Both the position numbers and the translations under genes were made by a program. A model generated the notes under the pieces. That model saw nothing but the letters and a program-made list of their open reading frames with translations. It did no database searches and was not told where the DNA came from. DNA of 64,000 nt from Limnanthes douglasii subsp. nivea (taxonomy: Eukaryota > Streptophyta > Magnoliopsida > Brassicales > Limnanthaceae), in contig JAUPFV010000001.1 in NCBI GenBank assembly GCA_036936605.1, positions 210,349,138-210,413,137 on the forward strand, given 5' to 3'. This document shows positions 30,414 to 41,084 of this stretch, piece after piece (within the stretch, counting starts at the first letter, position 1; each line of letters opens with the position of its first letter).

Positions 30414-30935
30414 ATGGTATTAAAATTTTGTATTCATGGATTTGTTTTTATTAACTTATTAATTATTTTTTATATATTGTTTTATAAAAAGGTCCGTCTC
30501 TCGACTATATTTTCTTCGGTGAGAAGTTTTGAAGAAAATGTTATCATTTTCGAGATGTTATTTTTTTATCTGAATAATACGGAGACCACTTTCTTTCGTT
30601 TTGTGGTTTTTGGATTTTACTTAGCTGTCCCGGTCAGATTTGAACAATCAGAAGAGAATATGATCTTCGATTACAAGATTGTATTGTATTCCTTTCGATC
30701 TCCAAAGGGCCCCAAAAAGGCCCCCTCCATGAGCATCCAGATCCAGTCCTCTGAGGAGTCAGATGCTCCCGAGATGGATCCAGATTTAGTCGTTGGACAT
30801 TATCTTGCCCCTTTGTCAGAGATCAAGGAGAATGATAGCGAAGAGGAGGTTGACTCGCATACTAAAAGGCTTCGCTTTATGGGAGCTAAGAAGAAGGGCT
30901 ACAAGTATTTTTCCTCTGACAGGATCATCGTCTGA
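30414..30935 (+). pseudogene. LINE3 ORF1 remnant
   Basis: 173-codon frame ending 23 bp before the ORF2 start. Its C-terminal half is acidic and plausible as protein (SIQIQSSEESDAPEMDPDLV, EIKENDSEEEVDSHTKRLRF). The N-terminal half looks like translated non-coding DNA. The DUF4283 and CCHC zinc-knuckle domains normally found in plant LINE ORF1 are not visible, so ORF1 appears largely deleted. Confidence 0.4.
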
Positions 30936-30957
30936 TGCACTATACGTCTACTTTCTC

Positions 30958-31700
30958 ATGAATATTGCTTCTTGGAATGTGAGAGGTCTTAATGACCCTG
31001 TCAAACAAAAAGATGTTACCGATTTTATTATTAGTAATAGTATCTCTCTGTTAATTTTAGTTGAAACAAAAGTTCAGCATGTTAAAGTTGACCTTATTCT
31101 TAGGCATATTGAACCCTTTTCGCATGTTATAACCAATCATTCCTCCCATCCCCTTGGTAGAATTTGGATTATCTGGAACCCTAGTGTCATTTATGTCTCT
31201 AGAATCTCCCAATCGCCCAAATTCATCCATTTTTTGGCCAAATGTCATAACTTCAATGCCTCTTTTAACTTCACTGATATATATGATTTTAACGAGGCCC
31301 GTGATCGTATTTATCTTTGGAATGATTTAATGTCCATATCCAATCTCAGTCAGGGCATTCCCTCGGTTGCCTTGGGAGATTATAATGCCATTCGACACCC
31401 GATGAAGCGATTAGGCTCTTCCGAATCCTGGTCCTCTGCTATTGATGAATTCAATAACTTCTGCTATCTTAATGAGCTCAGTGACCTTAGATCCACTGGA
31501 TTCGAATTCTCTTGGATCAATAAGCAACCGTCCCGCCCCATGCTCTCGAAAATTGATCGTGTTCTAGTCAATCCTGACTAGGATAATCTCTTTCGTATGT
31601 CTTTTGCTCATTTTGGGTTTCTTCGCTCCTCTGACCATACCACTGTCACACTAAACCTAGGGCTCCCTCGTCAAAGGCGTAAGATGCCCTTCAAATTCTT
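30958..31700 (+). pseudogene. LINE3 ORF2: endonuclease domain
   Basis: Begins ATG with NIASWNVRGLNDPVKQKDV, the N-terminus of an APE-type endonuclease. Active-site landmarks follow: LLILVETKVQ, then GDYNAIRHP and FSWINKQPSRPMLSKIDRVL. The histidine motif SSDHTTVTLNL is reached after an in-frame stop at 31579-31581 (VNPD stop). This enzyme nicks target DNA to prime reverse transcription. Confidence 0.85.
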
Positions 31701-31951
31701 TTACCTGTGGTAGTCCCATCCACAGTTCAAAAACATTGTGTCCACCAGTTGGAACCTTCATATTTCGTCTGCTGGTATGAGTCGAGTCTCTGAGAAGCTC
31801 AATCGACTTCAGCACGACCTTACCAATCTCAACCGGAAAGAGTATAGCGACATTAGTACCAGGGTATCTCAAGCCCAAAGTATACTCCCAATCTGATCTT
31901 GTAAATGATCCTCTCAACCCCTTTCTGGTTACCAAAGAATTCAAAGCTTCT

Positions 31952-33400
31952 ATGGCTTTCATCTTTCTAAGTCGCGCCGAAAAATCTTTCTTCAAGAGAA
32001 AATCTAGAGAAATATGGATTCAGTCGGGTGTAAAAAATACCAAATTATTTCACAACAGTATTAAAACTCGTCTTTTTCAAAATAAAATTATCTCTATCAA
32101 TAATGACCTTGGCATTTCTGTCTCATCTCCTGCTAGTGTTTCTAAGGTTTTTGTGAGATACTTTGAAAACTCCATCGGTACCCAGCACCCTTCTGGTTAT
32201 CCGGGGTTGGATAAAGTAGCCTCTCTCTTTTCCTCAAAAGTTAATGACTCCGACGAGACCTCTATGGTCTGTGAGATCACTAGCAGTGAAATCAAATCTG
32301 CCCTTTTCAACATTGATAGTGATAAATCTCCCGTTCCTGATGGATTTAACTCTTATTGTTTTAAACCTCCTGGAATGTTGTTGGGGATGACATCTATAAT
32401 GGTGTTCTTGAATTTTTGCAATCCGGGAAAATAAATCTATCTTGGAATTCCACTTCAATTGCCATAATCCCCAAAAAAGACTCCCATTCTGAGACTGCAA
32501 ATTTTAGACTGATTTCTCTTTATAATGTTGTTTACAAAATCATCTCTAAAATCTTAGCAAATAGAATTAAGGATTCTTTTTCTTACCTGATTGATAAATC
32601 TCAATCGGCTTTCATCTCGGGTAGGAACATTTCAGATAATATCATGCTCTCCCAAGAGCTGCTTAAAGGTTACCATTCGAACAAAAATGGTGAACGTGTA
32701 GCCCTTAAGATAGATCTTATGAAGGCTTTTGACAATGTCTGTTGGCACCTCATCCTCGACATTCTTGTGTCTATGAGTTTCCCTGAAAAGATGATCACTT
32801 GGATCATCAATTGCATCTCCACCCTCTCCTATTCCATCAACATCAACGATGATCTGTATTGTAATTTCAAAGGTAAAAAGGGACTTAGGAAAGGGGACCC
32901 GCTCTCTCCTTACATATTCGTCATTGTCATGCAAGTTCTATCGAGTACCCTTAAGGAGAAGAGTAATGACAAAAGTTTCAAATTCCACTGGAAATGTCAT
33001 AAGCTCAAAATCACGAACCTATGTTTCGCTGATGACCCTATGATTTTTTGGCATGGTGATGTCAACTCTATTTCCCTTATCAGGCGCTGGATGATTTCTT
33101 TTCTCTTTCTGGTCTCAAAGTCAATCCATCCAAAAGTCACATTTTCCTCTCCGTACTGAGCTTCATTCTACTATGGGGTTCTTAGAAGGTTCTCTCCCAG
33201 TTAAATATCTAGAAATTCCTCTTATTACGGGTCGTCTTACCCACGCAGACTTTCGTCCTCTTCTTCATAAGATTAGCGCTAGGATCGACTCTTGGAATTC
33301 CAAGCACTTGTCCTATGCGGGAAGACTCCTGCTCATCAAATCTGTCTTATTCGCTAGATAAGTTTACTGGTCCTCCATCTTTATTCTTCCTTCTGGGATC
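31952..33400 (+). pseudogene. LINE3 ORF2: reverse transcriptase domain
   Basis: SIAIIPKKDSHSETANFRLI (canonical FRPI) followed by SLYNVVYKIISKILANRI, QSAFISGRNISDNI, ALKIDLMKAFDNVCWHLILD, GLRKGDPLSPYIFVIVMQV and CFADDPMIFWHGD (canonical FADDLMIF). Stop codons and frame changes near 32434 and 33159 break it into pieces (31952-32434, 32416-33159, 33173-33361). Confidence 0.85.
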
Positions 33401-33699
33401 ATTAAAGAGCTTACCCAATATCTTCGTCGTTTCCTTTGGTCGGGATCTGTTATGAAGATCCATGGAGAAAATTTTTCCTGGTCTAACATCACCTCTCCCA
33501 CAAAAAAGAGCACCCTTGGGATCCTAAACTTAAAAATCTAAAATCAGACGGTTGTCCTCAAGTATCTTTGGTCTATTATCAGTAATAATGATCACTCGAT
33601 CTGGAGTGATTGGATTTAAACAAAACTAATAAAAAAATAGGATCTCTCTATTAGGTCCTCTCCTTTCTGGATTTGGAGGAAAATTCTTCGTCTTCGCCC

Positions 33700-34560
33700 T
33701 CTGGTAAGAAATATGTACAGGGTGGCTATTGGCAATGGGACGAACGCTTCCCTCTGGTTTGATCCATGGCTCCTCCCCACCTCACTTGTCCAACATGACT
33801 ATATCGATATCATTGATGATTCCAGACTCGGGAAAAGCCTCCAAGTCTCTGACATCATCCTCAATGGAACTTGGAACTGGCCTTCAAATGTCAGATCCGC
33901 TCGAGCAAGCAGCATCTCAAACCTTTCAGAGATCAACAGACTCATCTTCACTCTCTTGTCGTCCAACATCCTTGCAATGGACATTCCTTATTAGACTGCG
34001 AAAGATGGATGCTTCAAGTTCACTATCAAAGATACCTACAACGCAATTCGTGTGCCCGCCCCTGTCGTGGGGGGGGGGGGGTGGGTTAGTATGGAATAAA
34101 TACAATATTCATCGTCACTCTTTTATTTTATGGCTTGCAATCCAAGGAAAACTTTCTACGATGGACAAATTACTCAGTTAGGGTATTCATACCCCGCCCG
34201 ATTGTGCTTTATGCAACTCTACCCCTGAAACTATAGCTCACCTTCTCCTTGACTGTAGTTTCACCCAGAGTATCTGGATCAATGCTAGTGTTAAGCTGGG
34301 GTTCCTTTTTTTTCCTTGTAACTGGCTATCTTGGGTTAATGAAGCATCAAATTGGTCTCATTCTCGAAACCATCATATTTGGCGCTCTTGCTTCGGCGCG
34401 ATTATATATCACATTTGGAAGGAGAGGAATTCAAGAATTTTTGGTTCCCCTCCGGGCAATGCATCAATTGTTTCTTGTCGACTTTTCTTGGATCCTCGGT
34501 ATAGATTCCATGGCACCAAGATTAGTTGGCCACGGTAAAAGCTTACCCGTTCACTTATTC
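33700..34560 (+). pseudogene. LINE3 ORF2: C-terminal zf-RVT region
   Basis: NGTNASLWFDPWLLP leads into the region with WNKYNIHRHSFILWLAIQGK and a Cys-containing stretch near 34200-34260 (CALCNSTPETIAHLLLDCSF), the zf-RVT domain of plant LINE ORF2. A run of 13 G at 34069-34081 shifts the frame. No RNase H domain recognised. Confidence 0.75.
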
Positions 34561-34844
34561 TAATTACTTTTCCTTTGCTGGTTTAACTCTTTGGATATTT
34601 TCTTGTTGCAGACTTGCGATGGATTTCCTGGAAGCTTCCTTCCAGTAGAAGGGTCTAGTTTCGACGGCGTCGAGTTTATCACCCAGATTTGTTTCTTGAG
34701 ACTCTCTATGTTTCCTTTCATTTCTTTATCATTATGTTTGTAGTCCTGTAACTCGGTTTACATCTGCCGATTGTATCTCCTCGGGGTATGCCCCAGGTTT
34801 CTTGTATGAACTATTTTCATTTATTTAAAGTTTTTTTTTAAAAA

Positions 34845-35941
34845 AAATACGACCTAATTTTTTTTACTTGTACATTTAATATATAAATTAATTTCTTTTT
34901 CAAATTAGAAAGCTGAGTACAGTTTTCTTTTTCTTTTTTGTATTTACTGTTATACACACTAAATTCATACTATTTTATTAATTATTTTCAAAAAATAGTA
35001 TTTAAAATTAAAATATTATATATTTTACCATATAAAAATATAATCTTGAAAAAAAAATTGTATGACTACTTTTTAATATTTTATAACTATTTGAATTTCA
35101 AATAAAAGGAAGGACCATTATATTTAATAAGTATATTTTTATTCTTTTAGTAATTTTTAATTTTATTTGTTTTATTTTAATTTGTTATCCATTATTTTTT
35201 ATTTATTAAATCCAATAATTTTAATGTATATGATATACATCATTCTAAAAATACGTCATTAGGATGTGTATGGTTTGTTTAGAAAGTCACTAACTCTAGT
35301 TAAATTTTGTAATTATCTCGAAGTATATTTGCTATTAATAAGTAGTTTTCTTTCAATTATTTTCTCGAGAACACCTATTCTTGTTTATTTTCCTACTAAG
35401 ATTTGCTTGAGAATCAAACAATGGTTTTGGTTTATATAGCCTGTCTTCACCGTTCTTCGTTTCCATTTTCCCTTAAATATTAAGCGTTTTTTTCGTTTGC
35501 TCATGTAAAAAATGGTCCAATTCTTTTATATATACTTTTAATAAATAAATCATTTTTTTTTCAAATTAGAACGAACGAATCTCCATTTTAGGGTTTTTAT
35601 ATTTACCGTAATACACACTAAATCATACTCTTTTACTAATCATTTTAAAAATATTATTTAAAATTAAAATATTGTATATTTTACCAGATTACCATTTTTA
35701 ACTTACTATTTTATCTTAATTTTTTTTATCATGGTTTTTACCAATATTTTTATTTTTATTTTTATTTTTTAATCATATTTATTTAATTTTATTTAATTTT
35801 ATCTTTTATAAATCTTTGTTAAATCCAATATTGTTAACATATATAGTGACATATGATACACCATTAAAATGTGTGTTATATGTTTAGAAGGTCACTAACT
35901 TCGGTAAAATTTTGTTATAAGTCTCAAGTATGTTCGTACAC
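34845..35941. repeat. Units of the ~0.6-kb AT-rich repeat
   Basis: Continues the array: CAAATTAGAAAGCTGAGTAC, TATTTTACCATATAAAAATA and a new unit at about 35397 (AAGATTTGCTTGAGAATC, TTTATATAGCCTG), to TCTCAAGTATGTTCGTACAC, where LINE2 was inserted. AAGTATGTTCGTACAC (35926-35941) is the left target duplication of LINE2. Confidence 0.7.
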
Positions 35942-36178
35942 GACGAGAAGAAGGCGAATGTGATTCAAGAAACACTCCAAGATTCTAATCGGGTTTCCAA
36001 GAAAGCCCACTCAAACATTGTTTCAATCACATGATTCGTCTTTATTTGACTTTCCACATCTCGAGGAAAGTTTTCATCGTTTTTCGTCTATACTCAACCT
36101 CAAAACCACACAAAACCCTAATTCTAAAACAAAACACCCAATTCTTGCAAAGTAAATATCGCATACATTATAAGCAAG

Positions 36179-36672
36179 TTCTGGTGATAGCTTTTGAAGG
36201 GTTTAGATTTGAAATCTTTTCAAGATTCAGATCTGAAAATCTAAAAGATTTCTGATAGTGGATCAACACAACATCTACAAAGCAATTTCTGGAGATTTTC
36301 GAGAGCAATAGAAGCAGTATCCGGTTCTAGTGGTGATTTTTTAAGAAATCAGATCGACATCTTCTCTAGATTCAGATCTGAAAAATCAATCAAGCACTGA
36401 AAAATCTCTGGTGGTAAAAGATTTATGATAGTGGTTTAACACAGCATCAACAAAGGGATTTCTGGTGATTTTTTAGAGTAACAGAAGCAATATACAGTCT
36501 GTTGGTGGTTTTTGAAGGGTTCAGATCTGAAATCTTCTCAAGATTCAGATATAAAAAATCAATCAATCAATCAAAATTTTACTGAAGGATTTCTTGTGGT
36601 AACTCTACCACAACATCAACAAAGCAGTTTATAGTGAATTTCGAGAGCAATAGAAGCAATATCCGCGATCTT
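36179..36672 (+). repeat. Tandem monomers in LINE2 5' region, ~150-172 bp x3
   Basis: Three imperfect units at about 36179, 36330 and 36501. Each has GATTCAGATCTGAAAAATC, then a GATAGTGG...CAACA(C)ATCAACAAAG stretch, then GAGAGCAATAGAAGCA. The last monomer ends just before the ORF1 ATG (36705). Confidence 0.75.
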
Positions 36673-37958
36673 TGGTGGTAATATCAGATTTGGAAAATCA
36701 AATAATGGACCTGAACACCGTATATCTACACAATGAGGAATTTTCACCTCTGAATGATACTAATTCAAGAATGAAAAATGGAATACCCCAGATGATTTCG
36801 AACCCTACATTTAAGAACACATGAGACATGAAATCATTTGCTGAAATGGTAAGAGGTAAAAGAGCGACAAAGGAATTCATACACAGTGGAGTCATACACG
36901 AGGGTCACGAAGATTACAAATCAGTACAATTTCTACCTTCAGATAAGTTTTCTCTAACTACTATCTCTAAAACTACATTAATTGATAAGTTCTCATTTGG
37001 GAGTCCTACTCTCAATGAGTTCAAAGCATACATTTCATCATTTAGATTTATAGGACCATATAGCATTTACAAATGGGACTATATGCATTTTTTCATAGAA
37101 TTAGATCTATTAGAAGATGTTAAAACAATTTGGAGTAAAACTATTAGATCAATATGTAATCTGTCTTTTAGAATTCTTAAATGAACACCAGAATTTCACC
37201 CCAAAAAGGAGTCTCTACTGACTCCTCTTTGGATCTCCCTGCCTAAACTCCTTAATATTTTACAATCCAGACTCAATAACTCATATTGTTAAGGAAATTG
37301 GATTAACCTTAACAATATGGGTTCCTAAAAACAATATTGCAAGTCACAACAATTGTAAAGCATGGGTTTTAACTGACATTTCCAAACCTCTTCCCCAAAG
37401 TATATGGATATGCTTTGGGGAAAAAATGGCTTCTGGCAAGACATTTCATATCTAAATAAACCTTTCTATTATAAAAAGTGTAAGCACATTGGACATCAAG
37501 AAAAGCAATGCAAAAAGGAAGAATTTGAACAAAAATTGAACAAAATTAGACCTATTAAGGAACATTTGAAAACTCAATCCAAACTTCCCTCAAAAGAAGT
37601 TTGGATTCCAAAAACAAATCCTGAAACTAATAAAGATCTGCAAACATAAAAAATGGTAATTGAAAAGGAAAAGAATTCAGATTTAGATACAATAACTGAA
37701 AATGCTATTGTCTCTAATCAATTTAATAACTTACCTATAAAAGATACTGAAACACAACAACATGATGAAACAGAAACTTGCAACATAAGTAACCTACCTT
37801 AACAAACAGAAAAATCACCTAAACTTCAAAAGAACACTATGATAATCTTTAATCAACTTAAACATCCACCTGAAGTCACTAAAAAGGATATAATTGATTC
37901 CATACATACCATTAGATTTAATAACTCATTTAACATACTAAATGATGAAGAATTGGAA

Positions 37959-38022
37959 GATTTAGTTGAAACTGAACATGAACATGATGTACCATTAATT
38001 AGGACTAGTTTAAGTTTACCTT
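37959..38022 (+). repeat. ORF1 87-bp tandem duplication, unit 1 (left part)
   Basis: GATTTAGTTGAAACTGAACA... runs to the Tat3 insertion point and continues at 48497-48519. Unit 2 is at 48520-48606. Confidence 0.8.
38018..38022. repeat. Tat3 target duplication, left (ACCTT)
   Basis: ACCTT, repeated at 48492-48496 directly after the 3' LTR. Confidence 0.9.
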
Positions 38023-38305
38023 TGATAAGGAAAGATATTCCTCAGGGGCTTAAGTGCAATTGATAGGGACTAAAATGATAAGTTCTGTAAATATAGAGTT
38101 AAATGAGGCTTTAGGAGAAATGTAAGGGTGAAACTACAATTATACCATTATGTAACCATTTCTCTAACTAACTCACTCAGTCTATTTAAAGAGGCTGAAG
38201 AAGTCAGTTATGCCTATGAAATAATCAAAAGCACTTTTCACTTCCTAAAATTCTCTAAGTAGATTTGTGTTCTTGATTTTATCAATTGAGCTTTAATTCT
38301 TACCA
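38023..38305 (+). repeat. Tat3 5' LTR, 283 bp
   Basis: TGATAAGGAAAG ... TTCTTACCA. It differs from the 3' LTR at four sites (CTTTAGG/CGTTAGG, CTAACT/CTGACT, CAAAAGC/CAGAAGC, TTGAGC/TTCAGC), with no length change. Confidence 0.95.
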
Positions 38306-38307
38306 AA

Positions 38308-38326
38308 TTGGCGCTAGAAAGAGGGG
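38308..38326 (+). promoter_or_regulatory. Tat3 primer-binding site
   Basis: TTGGCGCTAGAAAGAGGGG starts two bases after the LTR, in the position and style of plant Tat primer sites; the tRNA is not assigned. Confidence 0.75.
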
Positions 38327-38426
38327 TCGAGGATACCTTGATCGACAGATCAGAAATCGACGTTCGAGTTTTCGTTTTGCAAAGTTTTTCGTTCGAATTT
38401 TCATATTTTGTTTGATTTTTCGCTGA

Positions 38427-40865
38427 TTGAAGATGAATCCAGAGGAAGGTGACAATCCATCTGTTCGCAAGGCTATGGAAACACTGAAATCCGATCTGCA
38501 AGAGGCAGGTAAATCGATTCCAACTCAATCAATCCAATTTGATTTTGAGGGAAAAATGAATGAGATGATAAGGAAGGTGGCAGAGCTTGAAGAATTGATA
38601 AAAAAGAAGGGAAATAATGATGGTGCTAGGCTCAAGTCTAAAGTGGCAGGGGGCGATCAGAATGATCAGTCGGATCAGTCGATGGACGATGGCGACGATC
38701 GATATGAACAGCGTAATGCACGTTTTGAACAAAAAAGAGAGTATAGTGGGATAAAGAGGAAAGAAAAGTTACAAAAACGACTGTATGTGAACTCTAGTGA
38801 TGAAGAGGATTTCGAAGATTCTGAGTCCGATGAAACACCGAGGTATGAACGATCTCGAGGCCATTTAAGAGGAACAGAGCGTGAGCTCCGGCCAGCTAGG
38901 GTGCATAAGGAAGGGAGGAAAAAGAAGGAGAGGCGAGTATATTCACCTCGGAAATATTCGCCTCGGAGATATTCGCCTCGAAAGTATGAAGGTGAGTCAA
39001 GCTTGTATGCTACTGTGGGGATGAGAAATGAAGACCAGTATGTTCAAGGAGTCGACTGGAGGGACTCACCATTGATCAGAGAGATCAGATCTGTGCCGCT
39101 TCCGAGGCGGTTTGATATTTCTAAAGTTGATAAGTTTGATGGGACTCAAGATCCCGATGACCACATAGAACAATTTAAAAACTACATGACTAATTTTGAA
39201 GACGACGATAAATTGGTATGTAGAGCATTCTCTCAAACGTTTAAAGGAACTGCGCTGAAATGGTTCAACAAGATTCCTAAGGAGTCAATTGCAAATTTTA
39301 GAGGTTTCTATACCGCTTTCCGAAGACAGTTTGTGGGAAGCAAGGAAATGAGAGCTAATGGAGACACAATAATACAGTGCAAGCAGGCTGTGGGAGAGAA
39401 GTTAAAGGATTACACTAAGAGATTTGTATCAACAAAGGCTGAATTGGATGACTGTGAAGAAAGTGTGGCAATGGCGGCGTTTAGGCAAGGACTGTTGCCT
39501 GGGGATTTAGCTGATGAGACTACGAGGCGTAGGGCGCTAACGTTTGGAGCTCTTATGGCTCAGGTTGAGGATCAGATTAAGGTCGAAGAGTCGACGCGGG
39601 TTCGAGGAGGTGCTAGTACTATTCAGAAGGGGAATGGACAATCTAACACGTCGAACAACAACCCCTCACGTCTGAAGAGCAATCAAAATGTTTCCAACCA
39701 AGGAGCTTCGAGCTCGTATCAAGGGGGATATAATCAACACAATTCTAATAATCAGCAGCAGTTTAGATCCAGATCGAATGTGTGGGTAAGGCCAGATTAT
39801 TATGCGGATCTGACTCAAAGCGTGGCTTCGATATATGAGAAAACAAGGGGAACAATAAATTTTAGAAAGCCACCAGCGATTAACAGGCCAAGAGAGGAGC
39901 GCAATAATAAGTTCTGCAGGTATCATGATGATGTTGGTCATGATACAAATGATTGCATCGCTCTAAAGAAGGAGATGCAAATTTTGATCGAAAATGGAAA
40001 GTTGCTGGAGTATGTCAGGAAGAATGCTAAAGTTGCAGCTCCGAAAACTGGTAATCCTAATTCTAAGCAGGAAACTGCATTGATGATTTTAGATGTTGCA
40101 GGTGATGATTTTGATGTGGCCTCGGAGTATGTCGAACCAGACTCCAGTCGACTTTTGTTAATGTCAATAGATGAGCCGATGCGTCAGGGACGTGTTCGAG
40201 ATTTGTGTGCCTTCTTCGAATCACTAACAATATTTGGGGGAGATTCGATGACCAACAACACTAATAATTCGAGGAAGAGGCATATAGTGAACTTAACACG
40301 ACAAATTGAGGGAGGCGCATCGGCACACCTAAGCAACAGAAATGATGTGCCTTTTATAATTTTCGACGGGGATGATTTGAGGGGGATTACTGGGCCACAT
40401 GAAGATGCGGTGGTCATAGGAGCAGAAGTATGCGGGGTGGAGATTCGACGAGTGCTGATTGATACAGGGAGCTCTGCTAATGTGCTTTTCAAGTCAACAT
40501 ATGAGAGATTAACTGCTCCGCCTCGAATAGAAAGATCAGAAAGGACTATCATAGGGTTTACTGGCGCAACAGCAAATGTGATAGGAGAGTTCGAGGGTGA
40601 AGTTTCTTTGGGAAAGGGGCCTTTCAAGAAGAAAGTACAAGTACTTTTTGTGGTGGTAGATTGTCCATCAAGTTACAACGCTATTTTTGGGAGGTCGTGG
40701 TTGGCTAAAATGTACACTGTAGTTTCTACAGTTCATCAATGTTTGAAGTATGTGATCGAGGACCGAGTCGGCGTAGTTCGGAGTGATCAAAAGGTAGCAA
40801 GAGAATGTTATGCTGCTGCATTTAGACTACGGGGCAAAAGTTCTGATGATCCGATGGAGAATTAG
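38427..40865 (+). CDS. Tat3 gag-protease polyprotein
   Basis: 812 intact codons. Residues 1-220 are charged, with an SR-type repeat (YSPRKYSPRRYSPRKY, about 171-186). The gag core (PF03732 type) lies at about 225-370 (RFDISKVDKFDGTQDPDDHI, WFNKIPKESIANFRGFYTAF). Then come an Asn/Gln/Ser-rich linker and a zinc knuckle near residue 497 of variant form C-x2-H-x4-H-x4-C (CRYHDDVGHDTNDC). The aspartic protease has its active site at about 677 (LIDTGSSANVLF). Gag forms the particle and packages RNA; protease matures it. The frame ends TAG followed by CAG TTT, and the same frame goes on into pol. Confidence 0.95.
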   Translation: MKMNPEEGDNPSVRKAMETLKSDLQEAGKSIPTQSIQFDFEGKMNEMIRKVAELEELIKKKGNNDGARLKSKVAGGDQNDQSDQSMDDGDDRYEQRNARFEQKREYSGIKRKEKLQKRLYVNSSDEEDFEDSESDETPRYERSRGHLRGTERELRPARVHKEGRKKKERRVYSPRKYSPRRYSPRKYEGESSLYATVGMRNEDQYVQGVDWRDSPLIREIRSVPLPRRFDISKVDKFDGTQDPDDHIEQFKNYMTNFEDDDKLVCRAFSQTFKGTALKWFNKIPKESIANFRGFYTAFRRQFVGSKEMRANGDTIIQCKQAVGEKLKDYTKRFVSTKAELDDCEESVAMAAFRQGLLPGDLADETTRRRALTFGALMAQVEDQIKVEESTRVRGGASTIQKGNGQSNTSNNNPSRLKSNQNVSNQGASSSYQGGYNQHNSNNQQQFRSRSNVWVRPDYYADLTQSVASIYEKTRGTINFRKPPAINRPREERNNKFCRYHDDVGHDTNDCIALKKEMQILIENGKLLEYVRKNAKVAAPKTGNPNSKQETALMILDVAGDDFDVASEYVEPDSSRLLLMSIDEPMRQGRVRDLCAFFESLTIFGGDSMTNNTNNSRKRHIVNLTRQIEGGASAHLSNRNDVPFIIFDGDDLRGITGPHEDAVVIGAEVCGVEIRRVLIDTGSSANVLFKSTYERLTAPPRIERSERTIIGFTGATANVIGEFEGEVSLGKGPFKKKVQVLFVVVDCPSSYNAIFGRSWLAKMYTVVSTVHQCLKYVIEDRVGVVRSDQKVARECYAAAFRLRGKSSDDPMEN

Positions 40866-41084
40866 CAGTTTGGGGGGTTGACTTGTGGTGAAACAGACGA
40901 GGGAATTGATGATCCGAGGTCAACCCCGAGTTCTGTTGTGGTCAATGAAGAAATACAGGAATATACTTTCAATAATGGCAGGGTACTTCGAATTGGGACC
41001 CTGTTATCTTTATCGATGCGAGAAAAGTTGTTGACTTTTTTGTCTGAAAATTTGGATGTTTTTGCGTGAAGCTCTGAAGACGTA
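40866..41084 (+). other. In-frame spacer between Tat3 protease and RT
   Basis: Same frame as gag and pol. It is open from the TAG at 40863-40865 to a TGA at 41067-41069 (after LSENLDVFA, where relatives have Trp), then joins the pol frame. The encoded VNEEIQEYTF...MREKLLTFLSENLDVFA matches the region before RT in Tat1, Tat2 and Tat4. Either two nonsense mutations have occurred, or the first stop is programmed and the second is a mutation. Confidence 0.75.

Larger units (their letters stand above)
29494..34844 (+). mobile_element. LINE3: non-LTR retrotransposon
   Basis: Endonuclease, reverse transcriptase and zf-RVT domains occur in order, followed by a 3' untranslated region and an A-rich end (34831-34847). 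The left boundary is approximate: AAATAC at 29488-29493 and again after the A-tract (34845-34850) may be the target duplication. About 900 bp of more GC-rich, gene-free DNA (29494-30413) would be its 5' untranslated region. It differs from LINE1/LINE2 in base composition and sequence, so it is a separate family. Confidence 0.7.
36705..38022 (+). pseudogene. LINE2 ORF1, part before Tat3
   Basis: Starts MDLNTVYLHNEEFSPLND. TGA at 36825-36827 breaks the frame, which continues as MKSFAEMVRGKRATKEF. Residues about 80-170 match DUF4283 (nucleic-acid-binding): TLNEFKAYISSFRFIGPYSI, then a stop, then WISLPKLLNI. A zinc-knuckle remnant FYYKKCKHIGHQEKQC follows at 37465-37515, with the first Cys missing. 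The C-terminal part (37839-38022) is acidic. Plant LINE ORF1 proteins bind the element RNA. Confidence 0.75.

Noticed and set aside
30236..30420. Host gene upstream of LINE3
   Set aside because: The GC-richer 29.5-30.4 kb stretch looked gene-like, but all frames are short and nothing is recognisable; best read as LINE3 5' untranslated region.
36031..36255. 74-codon frame upstream of LINE2 ORF1
   Set aside because: It is a translation of the 5' repeated monomers and has no domain.
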